Shown piece by piece: positions 23,485 to 33,027 of a stretch of 64,000 nt of DNA. A program made the position numbers and the translations under genes. The first letter of the stretch is position 1. Every line of letters starts with the position of its first letter. The notes beneath the pieces were generated by a model. The model had not been told where the DNA came from. It saw only the letters and a program-made list of their open reading frames with translations, and ran no database searches. This DNA comes from Cephalotus follicularis (taxonomy: Eukaryota; Streptophyta; Magnoliopsida; Oxalidales; Cephalotaceae), in NCBI GenBank assembly GCA_001972305.1, contig BDDD01002930.1, forward strand, positions 1 to 64,000, read 5' to 3'.

Positions 23485-24539
23485 TTGCCAAAAAACGGCA
23501 GGCAGTTGCCGGTTATGCATTTTAATGTCCAAATACTAACCCAATAACACATGCAATCAAACATAAAATTAAGCATACATGATATGCATAATATATCTTC
23601 CAAAATATGTCATTACCCCAACCTTAAACGCTATCCCGAAATCAATTTGGATTGATTTCTCTCTTTGAGTTTCCAAGGCTCTTTCACCAACTTAGCCTTC
23701 CAATCTCAGCAGAAATGATCTATACAATGCATGCTCGAAGGCTCAGCCATGTAATCAGTAAGTTAACTAATTATGGTTACAATTACTACTCCAACAGTAG
23801 CTCATCAATAATTCATTAAGCTTCAAAATTACCCCTTTTACAATTTCTCCTTGAACTCTTTGTCAAATATATTTGAATTGCAGATTCTATGATCTTAACG
23901 TGTTGACAGAAGATGTATATATATATACATAAGGGATCAGTATACATATACCTGGACAACTAACAACAACTATAATTCAAATTAGAGCTTACAATCTCAA
24001 CTATTCTTGAACCATTTACCAATTCCATTTCAATTCCACAAATTGCTAACCTTAATCATGTTAATAGAAGGCTTTCTAACATACTCCTAGTTACATTATT
24101 AACAAATCACTACATCAGTGGTGAGCTCAGATTTGGGAACTTACTAGGAAAAATCCAAAGCTTCCAAGTCTCTTGAACATCCCAAATCCTCCAAATGCAA
24201 CTGCTACAATCCTCCAGGAAGTCTCCCTCTATCCTCAGTGTTTTCTAATTCTCAAAACACTCAGGCAGTGTCTGTTTATAAGGGAGATGTATCCTCAATC
24301 CCGTTTTCAGTCATTAATTCTTCATTCCCTTCCTCCTTCTCTCTCTCTCACATGTTCCCTTATTTCTCACCTTTCTCTCTTCCCATTTCTTTTTGCAGGT
24401 TGCAGGTCTGCAGAGCACATGCAAAGCATTCCTTTCTTGCATATTCTTGTAGCTGCTGTCTAGCATGACACCTGCCCATCATGCACTCCCTTTGGTTCTG
24501 TCACACAGGAATGCAAATACAACTGTTCTGTACCATTCC

Positions 24540-24640
24540 AGTCAACTGTATTCACTTGGCAGTCGATTGTTCCGCTGTGATAGTCGGTTGCTCCGCCATG
24601 AACTAGGTAGTCGACTGTTACCCTGTTACAGTCGGCTGTT
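24540..24640. repeat. Palindromic-word cluster 1, G1 5' LTR
   Basis: Five words. It keeps the TATTCACTTGG linker unit but lacks the TTCCTAGCATCAAA unit, the opposite of the 3' LTR of the same element. Confidence 0.85.
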
Positions 24641-24820
24641 TTGCCTTATTTTGCTTGCTTAAGTTTATTACCCCAAGTTTGATTTATCGATTTGCGTTTC
24701 AACCAACCCAAGCATTCACAATCACAGTTATTATGATAATTGGACACATGATATCAATTAAAATGTATGTTTTACTTAAAATTGGAGCAATATACATTAA
24801 TAGAAATTGCGGTTATTACA

Positions 24821-25508
24821 GAAGTTCAAACGGTAATCATAAATTTATGATTTTGCCCCTACATCCGGTATACCGCATGAACTATCAAAGTCACACACTA
24901 TAGGTTTTGTGACCACATCATTTCTATAAGAGTCTTAATTGAAGGGTAATTCATATAATTAAGTGAGGGCTAGATTAAATATGAAAATTCAGTAAGTTAG
25001 ACTTACGAGAAATTCTCCTGATATTAAGTTACTAATGGTTAGTATAAAAGGCACTTTGGATTTGACCACAAATACTAGAACTCTTTCCTAAGCTCTCCTA
25101 GTGTTTTCTCTAAACCGAAAAAGAGAGCTCCCTTTCCCCCTACAATGGCCTCCATGGCCAAAACTTTCATGGTGGAGAGGAGGATTTCAAAGATAGCCAC
25201 TCTCTTGGATGGTGTTGGAAACCATGCTTGGTGTGGAATACTAGAAGGCCATGCATCACTCTGTGTCAAGAGAAGGATTCTTCCTTGGCACCCATGTGAG
25301 TGATTCTATTCCTCCTTTTATGACGTTCCAAGTGTTGGTTTTGGCTAGAGATCAAGGCAACCATAAGTTAGAGATCTTGGAATTGGTTTAGGGTCAATTT
25401 TTTGCATGTTTGATGCCATGATTGTGTGTGTTTTTTTTGCTACAGTTTCTAGTTTGTGTGTGCATGATTAAGTGTTAATTTTATGTTTAGATTGACAATA
25501 AACCAACA
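24821..25508 (+). repeat. D LTR, 3' part
   Basis: Continuation of the D LTR after G1. Ends AAACCAACA at 25508, just before a primer site. Downstream of the TATA box there is a pyrimidine-rich CTCTCCTAG..TTTCTCT leader. No convincing gene. Confidence 0.65.
25043..25050 (+). promoter_or_regulatory. TATA box of D
   Basis: TATAAAAG, about 465 bp before the LTR end. Confidence 0.55.
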
Positions 25509-25510
25509 AA

Positions 25511-25523
25511 TGGTATCTGAGTG
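25511..25523 (+). other. D primer-binding site
   Basis: TGGTATCTGAGTG two bases after the LTR end; resembles the initiator tRNA-Met complement TGGTATCAGAGC. Confidence 0.6.
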
Positions 25524-27783
25524 AAATAATCTAGCCTGCCTTGTCAATTGTGATTGAAGCTAGCATGATTTTTGTATTTATTTGCATTCGGTTTTGGTAT
25601 TTTGAGTTGCTAGTTTTCCCAACAACGTTTTTGTTCGGTTCGAGCTACCATGTGATGCTTCAAATTTCTTTTCTATAGATTGACTAGTTGGCTTTTGATT
25701 CTAGTTTAATTTGATACCATAAACATTGTCATTTGGACAATTAAAGGGCAAGTTAGCATTTTGATGAGAGTTCATCTTGTTCTTGCATTTTCTTCTCTTT
25801 GATCTTTTTTTTTTACATTGAAGGATATGGAAAAGATATTAAAGGAGGTCAAAAGTTAACCTTAGATTAATCAAATGCTAATGGGGTTACCAAATGATTA
25901 AACTATCTTAAACATAAGCTAAAACCTTAGCAAAGTCTCTTATTTTGGTCGGCCACGCATTTTGAATTTGTGAGATTGCTTTTCTCTCACTCAAGGCCAT
26001 GTGCGTGTAGGAGCTTGTGTAAGAAAGCCATACCTACTATAAGAAGGCATGTGGTTGTAAGAGCTTGCTTCTAACCCTGGTTAAAACCAAAAATGCTAAA
26101 AGCCAAAGGTGTAGGCATTTGATGTCTAAAGTTGTCTTGCATGCATAAGACGACCATTTATGAGATGACGCGGACTCAGAGGAAGAGGTGAGACCTCGCT
26201 GCTCAAATGCAGACCTCAGAGGAAGAGGCCAGACCTCACTGTTTATATGCAGACCTCAGTGCTTGAGGTCAAACCTCGCTCCTTGAAGGTCGGACCTTGA
26301 GGTCAGACCTCGCTCCTTGAAGTTAGACCTCAGTGCTTGAGGTCAGACCTTGCTCCTTGAAGGTCAGACCTCACTCCTTAGAGGCAGACCTCGGTGTTTG
26401 AGCTTAGACCTCGGTGCTTGAGGTCAGACCTCGATGCTTGAGGTAAGACGTCGCTCCTTGAAGGTCAGACCTCGCTGCTGGAAGTGACACTTCGGTATTT
26501 CAAGGCAGACCTTAGAGGAAGATGTCAAAGCTGAAACCTCGAAGTGAGACCTCGGTGGAATAGGGAAGACCTCAGTGGAAAATGGCAGACCTCGCTGCTT
26601 AAGGGCAGACCTCAAAGGAAAAGCTCGAAGTCAGACTTTGATGCAGGATGGCAGACCTCAAAGATAGAGGTCTGATAAAAAAAACCTGAAGTGAGACTTT
26701 GGCGTTCGAAGGTGATGCCCTGATAATTGTTTAACGTTGATCAAGGGTCAATCAATGGATTAATATTCATCAACAGTTCATGGAATATTACTCAGGTAAC
26801 GAATCGTTGATTGAGGGCCGAAAAGTGAATAGTGTCAAGTATTGAACTAGGCCCGGTAATTGAATAGTGCAAAAGGTTACCTGAACCCAAATGTGAATAG
26901 TCTCAAGTGTTGATTTTGTCCCTCATTCACATCGGTTCAAGCCATAATCGATCTGATATCCGCAAAGTCGATTTTTTACCTAAATTCAAAAATTCGTGTT
27001 GATATGCAAAAAAAAAATAAAATCGTTCACATAAATTTTTTTAAAATTCATGCTAAATTAGTTTTATGCATAACTAATTAAAATCACAAGTTTGAGATTG
27101 AATGTTTTATATGCATGATGGAGATTATGGACTTAGACCTGGTTTTATTGGTTTTATTTTTTTTTTAATTAGATGTATGGTGTTTTATTGCTTCAAGGGG
27201 AGTGATTGTAATATTCTTTTAATTCGAGGCTTGCATGCCTTCCTTCTCTCTCTATTCTTCTTTGTATATTTCTATCTCCCTCTATGTACATCCCCTCGAT
27301 TGAAAAATTGAGGTTTCTTTCATAGTAGATAGTTTTTGTTTTACAAGAGTGTTCACCAGAAGATTGTTGGAAAGCATCAAGTGCCTTCGAAGATATGCTT
27401 GTATGGGATACAAAGCTGTGTAATAAAACACACAGGATAAGACCAAGCGATTTGCTTTGCTCGAGCAAATCACATTAGTAAAGTCCATAATCATCCATGT
27501 AGTTAATATATGTGATATATTTGCTAGGTTGCATGAGATGGGTTTAATGCTTATTATGAGATAATATGTTAGGATGCATAAGATGTGTTTGTCATTTTTT
27601 CATTATTTTCGAATAATGAATTACCATGTATGTGATACAATAATTAGAGCCATATTATTGGTTGTCAAACGAACTAATAATGGGATGGCCTAATTATGTT
27701 AACCCCTCTATTATAATAAATATCAAGAAATGGTGAAATGAACACAATATAGTGTTTGTTCACTGCCTTCCTCCATTGCTATT
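25524..27783 (+). other. D leader: untranslated, with a GAGGTC/AGACCTC word cluster; no gene
   Basis: About 2.2 kb between the primer site and the S3 insertion. I find no gag. Apart from the word cluster at 26182-26700 it is AT-rich sequence. From about 27100 on it resembles the leader of C, including a GGATGCAT(A/G)AGATG segment near 27570 and 38238. Confidence 0.55.
26182..26700. repeat. AGACCTC / GAGGTC word cluster in the D leader
   Basis: I count 16 exact AGACCTC in about 500 bp, alternating with GAGGTC or GGAAGAGG. Several pairs form GAGGTC-A-GACCTC inverted repeats (for example near 26299 and 26420). Linkers such as GCTCCTTGAA and GTGCTTGAGG recur. The architecture matches the GTCGAC clusters elsewhere, but with a different word. 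Confidence 0.85.
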
Positions 27784-28743
27784 TGTTAGCTTTTATGTTA
27801 CAAACTTAGTTTTGATGATAACAAAAAACCTAACTTGTTTGGTGATGTGAAGGAATGTTTAGAAGAAACAAACAAGTAAAGTTGCATGTCAAAAATAAGC
27901 AAAATGTGCAGATCAGTCATATTGGCGTCAATGCCAATATCATTGGGGTCAACATGATGGGTTTACATGTGTGTTCTGGGCTTTGCAATATGTGTTAGAT
28001 TAGGGGTGTTCCTACATGCCACGTTGTGTGGTGCTTGTATTTATACACTCATGATTTATACAGTTCTGTATTTCGTTTATGTTCTATGTGCAAATTTATT
28101 TATATTGGCATGATTATATGGCTTATCCCAACCAAGCAAAAGGAACAGAATAATTAATTTTAATTAATTGTATGCCATATATAGCCCTATCACATCAAAG
28201 GGTTGTGAATAAACTACAAGGGGAGGGGGGGGGGGGGGAATTGTAGTTTCAAAAAATAATCTAATCTTTTCGCAATGAACAATAATAAAGAACAATATCA
28301 ATATGAACAATAATGTAAAGAGATAGAGTTAGGGAGATTTGCAAACACTAGTTTAGAGTGGTTCGACCAAACTCTTGCCTACGTCCACTTTTCCCAAGGA
28401 TCTCCTTGAGTTTCCACTAGTTCTCCGAATACAATTGCGGGTGCTATTCGGTACACCTTTGTGATTGACCTCAATCACTTGCAACTCTCTTTGGGTTCAC
28501 TCCCCAAATTCACTATGGTTCACTCCCCTATTACAATCGTAGTATAAAATGTAGTGTTTGTAGCTAAACCTCTCACAGGTTGGATATTACAAGATATAAT
28601 TGCTCAATTCAGTGAGAACAAGAAAATAGCTTAAAGTGTGAAGAGAAAGCTCTTTGAATTTTGATTTGATTTTTGTAAGTTTGTTTTGCTTGATCTTTGT
28701 ATGTTTGATATTCTTCACCCTTCATTTCTGTTCTCTGAGTTTT

Positions 28744-28753
28744 CCTTTTATAG
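28744..28753 (-). promoter_or_regulatory. TATA box of the S2 3' LTR
   Basis: Minus-strand CTATAAAAGG, about 850 bp into the LTR and about 95 bp downstream of the word cluster. Conserved in the other LTR at 34693-34702. Confidence 0.65.
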
Positions 28754-28848
28754 CCATAAAAGGTTTGTAGCCGTTGCATGATTTGTGGAAGCTTTTGATT
28801 AATAAATGTATAGTTGCAATCTTTGAACTTTGTCTCTGCTGGTATAAA

Positions 28849-29490
28849 GACGTCGACTTCTTTCAAAACGCGTCGATGTCTTTTTAGCTGGTAGCCGTTG
28901 TAGCGCTTGAACTAGCCGTTCCAGGTTTCCCGGATCTTGTTTATTTAAAAAGACGTCGACTTCTTTCCCAAAGGCGTCGATGTCTTTTCTGGGAAATCTC
29001 CAGGTATTGGCACTTTGAACATCTCGTCGACATCTTCTGTGAGAGTCGATGTGTTTTCTGGGAAATCCAGGTTGCTCTAGAAAGGCGTCGATGTCCATGG
29101 AAAGGCGTCGATGTCTTTCGTATGGACGTCGATGTCTTTACTGATAAGCATCGATGTCATTGCATGAAAATGTCCTGTAACTTTGGCATCAAAAGACGTC
29201 AATGTCTTCTTGGAAGTAGTCGATGTCTATCGGTATGGACGTCGATGTCATTACTGGAAGGACGATGTCTTCATTGTATTTTGATCTTGCACTAAAGACG
29301 TCGATGTCATTTCTTTGAGAGTCGATGTCTTTCTGTACGGACGTCTATGTCTTTGCCTTTAGAAGTCGATGTCTTCATGTGAAATTGTCCTGTATCTTCA
29401 GGCATGAAAAGGAGTCGATGTCTTTTAGAAAGGGGTCGAGTTCTTTCGTACGGACATCGATGTTTATTCGTTGAAAGTTGATGTCTTCTT
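28849..29490. repeat. GTCGAYG word cluster, S2 3' LTR
   Basis: More than 20 copies of GACGTCGACTTCTTT or GGCGTCGATGTCTTT-like words in 640 bp, with short variable linkers. Many contain the palindromes GACGTC, GTCGAC or ATCGAT. Confidence 0.9.
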
Positions 29491-29605
29491 CTGCATATGG
29501 TATTTTTGCTTTGGTATTGATCTTGTAATTTCATGCACATCAAGTAAACTTGTTAAATGCAAATATGTTATCATCAAAACAAGGATTGAGACTAAATCGT
29601 CAACA

Positions 29606-29945
29606 ATCTCCCCCTTTTTGATGATGACAAAAATTTGCTCAAAAAGGCATAAATTTAGGTAATACCAATTTAAAAGACATAAGAAAAAACAGATAGATAT
29701 ATCTTTTGCATAGATGATATTGAGTATGCAATATTCAAATAACTCATTAGAATTGCTTCCTTGAACATTTTCTCCAATATATAAGCCTTTTCTCCAAGTT
29801 AACATTAACTTGAGAGTTTAAGCGCTAAACTTCACTTTTGTTCTCCTTCTTTGACACTAAAATATATTTTGAGCTTATTCTCCCCCTTTTTTGTAAAGCA
29901 TCAAAAAGTACAACAAAAAGGCAGAAAACATTAGCTCCCCCTTAA
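29606..29945 (-). other. S2 polypurine tracts (three)
   Basis: Minus-strand purine tracts: CAAAAAGGGGGAGAT at 29606-29620 (abuts the LTR), AAAAAAGGGGGAGAAT near 29878-29893, and AAGGGGGAGCT near 29933-29943. Order and sequence parallel S1. Confidence 0.8.
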
Positions 29946-30272
29946 TATAAGCAAGGTTAAAGAGAGTGAACATAGGCATTTTGCATAAAACTATCAAAGT
30001 ATCGGCAATGAATAATTATCGGCAATAATTTTAAGAAAACACATTTATGCAACACATTATATTATAAACTCATTCATTCAACACAATTTATATCATAAAT
30101 TAATTCACAACATCATTTCAAAAACACAAATCCTTGAACACATAAACATTTCATTAATATCATAAAAGCATTGACAACATTGTCTTTTACAAACAAGAAT
30201 TTCATAAAGGAAATACAAATGAACATCAAGGTTCATTATAAAAACATCAAAAATAGCAGCAATCAATCAAGA

Positions 30273-31600
30273 TCATTCAGCAGCAGCAGGGGTATCGGAA
30301 TCGGTGGATTCATCGCCTTCATCGCCCGAAGTCTCTTCGCAATGATCGATAGTCTTTGAGTCGACAAGCTTACGTTCCATTCTTTTAAGACGCCTCTTAA
30401 GAACTCTTAGATCATAGAAGACGCTGTCATCAACATGTTCGTATTCGGCATGAAGTATTTTATGATCCGCCTCCAATCTACCGAGCCGTGTGTTGACTTC
30501 CTTAAACGACGCTTGCATGGCAGCAAATTGAGATTGCATGAACTCCATCATCCTGTCATAATCAGTGGTGGATGAGGAGCTTTGAGCAGGAGCTTGAGGC
30601 TGAGCAGGGGCAGCTTGTTCTTGAGCTTCCCAAGGAGGGTTGTCCTCTTGCTCTTCCCTTGCAATCCTTGGTGCTTGATCCACTTTGGGGCAATATGTCT
30701 AGATTCCTTCCTGTTTCTTCCACCCCATCCGATTCAACGTACTCTTATTGTACGTGTCTTCTTTCTTTAACTTTGTGGCAACCTCTCCTTCAAGTCGAAT
30801 GTGAAAGTGTTGGAAAACTTTGGTAAGGATAGAGCCAAAAGGGAGTACGGATTTCTTTTGTGAAAAAGCTCTAACCATAGTCTTAAGCATAAGGTGAGGG
30901 AAACACAACTCAATTTTTGAAACAATGCACCACATAAGAAAGACTTGCATTCTAGACAACTTAGCATGCCCTCAACCAGTGGGTAAGATTTGATGAACAA
31001 TGAGATGGTGGAGAAGTCTATGATCTACTGATAAACGATTTGTGGTCAGTGCCATATTCGGATGTACGGTTGGATCATTAGGGTACAAAACTGACAAATT
31101 TGGTTAGGGTGAAAACCCTCAACCTCCAGCCATTTCTTGTGTTCAAAGACATATAGACCGGTGTGTGGAATATGTAAAATGGAAGCTAGAATCCTAGCAT
31201 TTAGATATATTCTTTCTCCTTTAACAGAAGAAGAGAGGGCAAATTCCTCATTTTGGTTAGAAGCCATCCTAAGGTTGGAATAAAATTCCTTGACCAATTT
31301 GATATAGAAAGAGTCAGAAATTTGAACAAGGGGAATGAGATTGAGGTCCTCTAACCAAGACACAAAAGAGAATTCAGAAGAACAGAAGTTTAAGTCTATG
31401 TTTCTTCCTCCCATAACCCTTTTGTCAACAAAACCTACACTTCTCAAAGGAATGGGGGCTTGCTCTTCGGATTCGGAATCCGATTGAAGAGCAGGGTCAG
31501 GAGAAAGTTCTCTAATCTCAAGCCTCTGCTTTTTAGCAAATTTTGGAGGCTGAGATGAAGAAGCACCTTTCTTTTTGCCAACCCGTTTTGATCTGACCAT
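30273..31600 (-). pseudogene. S2 ORF2, Sirevirus extra ORF, broken
   Basis: The likely start is the ATG at 31600, opening with a basic, Ser-rich tail (MVRSKRVGKKKGASSSQPP) that could be a nuclear signal. The first open block reaches 31046 and contains FVSWLEDLNLIPLVQ, FYIKLVKEFYSNLR and YLNARILASILHIPHTGLYV, equivalent to the S1 ORF2 core (KLFYANL..PELIAETIGIP). The middle (about 31045-30690) is split over two frames. The last block (30683-30273) is an acidic and proline/glutamine-rich linker, a heptad-like coiled coil (MQSQFAAMQASFKEVNTRLG), and an acidic tail. No signal peptide or membrane helix is evident. Function unknown. Confidence 0.75.
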
Positions 31601-31636
31601 TTTCTCGAACAGATGGAATGCACAACAGAAATGCAC

Positions 31637-32187
31637 AGAGAATGATAAAAACGGATGATTTGGACGACATGAAAACAGTTCTTGAAGATATAGAAGTAGT
31701 TAGGGAGTGATTTACGACCTAATAGAGTGATTTTTTAAGAAAAACGGAGAGAGACAAAAAATTTTAAAATCTCAGAAATGGAGGTAAAGTGAGGAAATGA
31801 ATATGAGATCGACTTTTTATGAAGAAGTCGATTTCTGAGAAAAAGACGTCGACGTGATTCAAAAAGAGGTCGACGCGTTCTTTAAAATAGAGCTGCAAAA
31901 ACGGTGTGTTTTGAAAAGCATCGATGCGATTGAAAAGTAGTCGACGTGTTTCAGTGAAACACAAAGGGATCGACGTTTTTCAAACAAGATCGACGTGATT
32001 TTCATAAGTCAGAATTTTTTCCAGAGAAGAAGTCGACGCTTTTTAGTAAAGCTTAAAAATTTCCAGAAAAGAAGTCGACTCTTTTGTAAAACATAGCAGA
32101 AAAATCAAGCAAAAATAGAACATAACGAAAATAATCATCATTTCAAATATGCATTCACTCACACATATCATTCAAACATCATAAACA
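31637..32187 (-). other. S2 pol-ORF2 spacer; no gene
   Basis: About 550 bp between RNase H and ORF2. Its only notable content is the word cluster at 31806-32085. Confidence 0.7.
31806..32085. repeat. GTCGACG word cluster in the S2 pol-ORF2 spacer
   Basis: About ten words: GAAGTCGATTTC, GACGTCGACGTG, AGGTCGACGCG, GCATCGATGCG, TAGTCGACGTG, GGATCGACG, AGATCGACGTG, GAAGTCGACGC, GAAGTCGACTC. The spelling agrees with the S2 LTR cluster, not with the S1 spelling. Confidence 0.85.
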
Positions 32188-32850
32188 TCATTCAATCTCA
32201 CGTAAACCTAATTCTCCTCTAAACTTTGAAAAAGTGTTCTCATCTAAGGGTTTTGTGAAAATGTCCGCGACCTGTTCTTCGGTCGGGACAAAAACTAATT
32301 CTATATCACCCTTTTCAATATGGTCTTTAATGAAGTGATATCTAATGTCTATGTGCTTGGTTCTTGAGTGATGAACGGTATTTTTCCCTAAACAAATAGC
32401 ACTAGTGTTATCACACCTAATTGGTACTTTTTTAAAAGTAAACCCATAATCAAGGAGTTGTTGCTTCATCCACATTACTTGTGCGTAACAACTGCCTGCG
32501 GCAATGTATTCAGCTTCAGTAGTTGAAAGAGCTACTGAATTTTGTTTCTTGCTAAACCAAGAAATGAGCATATTGCCTAAGAATCGACAAGTACCACTTG
32601 TGCTCTTTCTATCCACTTTATATCCTCTGAAATCGGCATCGGAGTAAGTGTGTAGGTCAAATGATGATTGCCTAAGGTCGGTGTATATGCTAAAAATTTG
32701 AAAATACGTTTTACCGCATGCAAATGTGATTCTTTTGGACATGCTTGAAATCTAGCACACAAACAAACACTAAACAATATATCCGGCCTACTTGCCGTTA
32801 AATAGAGCAAAGATCCTATCATACTCCTATATAGTTTTTGATCGATTGAC
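32188..32850 (-). pseudogene. S2 RT C-terminus and RNase H
   Basis: The reading starts abruptly at DQKLYRS (about 32850), then MIGSLLYLTASRPDILFSVCLCARF, the end of a copia RT. A frameshift near 32690 leads into RNase H: YSDADFRGYKVDRKSTSGTC, FSKKQNSVALSTTEAEYIAA, CDNTSAICLGKN, KHIDIRYHFIKDH and VADIFTKPLDE. RNase H residues look intact, unlike S1. Everything from the integrase to the RT active site is missing, joined directly to the protease block upstream. Ends at 32188. Confidence 0.9.
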
Positions 32851-33013
32851 TTACAACACCTTTGATTTTTCCTTTTGCATTGTCTCCGAAAGTTACTTCT
32901 CCTCCTTCCTTTGATTCATACTTGACGAAGAGACTGTTGTCACCCGTCATATGCTTGGAGCATCCACTATCCAAGTACCATTGTGTCTTCTTGGATAATG
33001 CCTTCAAGCACAC
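32851..33013 (-). pseudogene. S2 aspartic protease fragment
   Basis: This is the copia protease start, QWYLDSGCSKHMTGDNSLF, with the DSG catalytic motif, then GGEVTFGDNAKGKIKGV. It should continue for about another 60 residues and into integrase, but the frame runs straight into RT-derived sequence at about 32850, so a deletion joint lies there. Confidence 0.85.
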
Positions 33014-33027
33014 CTACAACACAAATT

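Larger units (their letters stand above)
14618..24820 (-). mobile_element. G1: Tekay-like Ty3 chromovirus with both LTRs
   Basis: Both LTRs (22088-24820 as 5', 14618-17368 as 3') enclose a 4.7-kb internal region coding gag, protease, RT, RNase H, integrase and a C-terminal chromodomain, in that order on the minus strand. This order plus the chromodomain defines a plant chromovirus, and LTRs of about 2.7 kb fit the Tekay clade. A hand comparison of the first ~360 bp of the two LTRs gives about 17 differences, so it is not a very recent insertion. Several stops and a frameshift kill it. The flanks (GGAGA left, GAAGT right) do not form a clear target duplication. Confidence 0.93.
22088..24820 (-). 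repeat. G1 5' LTR
   Basis: 2,733 bp with the same ends as the 3' LTR. Palindromic clusters at 23370-23484 and 24540-24640. No coding sequence. Confidence 0.92.
13995..27783 (+). mobile_element. Copia element D: LTR (split by G1) and leader
   Basis: D is the outermost element visible. Its LTR is 13995-14617 plus 24821-25508, with a + strand TATA box at 25043, an end in CCAACA, and a primer site at 25511. The leader 25509-27783 resembles the C leader around 37830-38280 (for example GACTTAGACCTGGTTTTAT against GACTAGACCTGGTTTTAT). D therefore belongs to the same broad copia group as C. Its genes would lie beyond the S3 insertion, to the right of the window. Confidence 0.6.
28206..29605 (-). repeat. 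S2 3' LTR (1.4 kb)
   Basis: On the minus strand it starts TGTTGACGATTTAGTCTC at 29605 and ends TTGTAGTTTATTCA at 28206. Contains a large GTCGAYG cluster upstream of a TATA box, and a run of 14 G at 28225-28238 near its end. Confidence 0.92.

Noticed and set aside
25075-25269. A 64-codon minus-strand frame in the D LTR
   Set aside because: No recognisable motif, lies opposite a leader downstream of a TATA box, and has no support from any homologous copy.
28225-28238. Run of 14 G as a possible telomeric or quadruplex element
   Set aside because: It is a simple homopolymer at the end of the S2 3' LTR. The corresponding part of the other LTR is deleted, so there is no second copy for comparison; slippage is the simplest explanation.
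28849-29490. CRISPR-like appearance: regularly spaced short repeats with variable spacers (also 34799-35440 and 26182-26700)
   Set aside because: Repeats are only 8-15 bp, imperfect, irregularly spaced and inside LTRs of plant retrotransposons; the two S2 copies are LTR duplicates. No cas genes.
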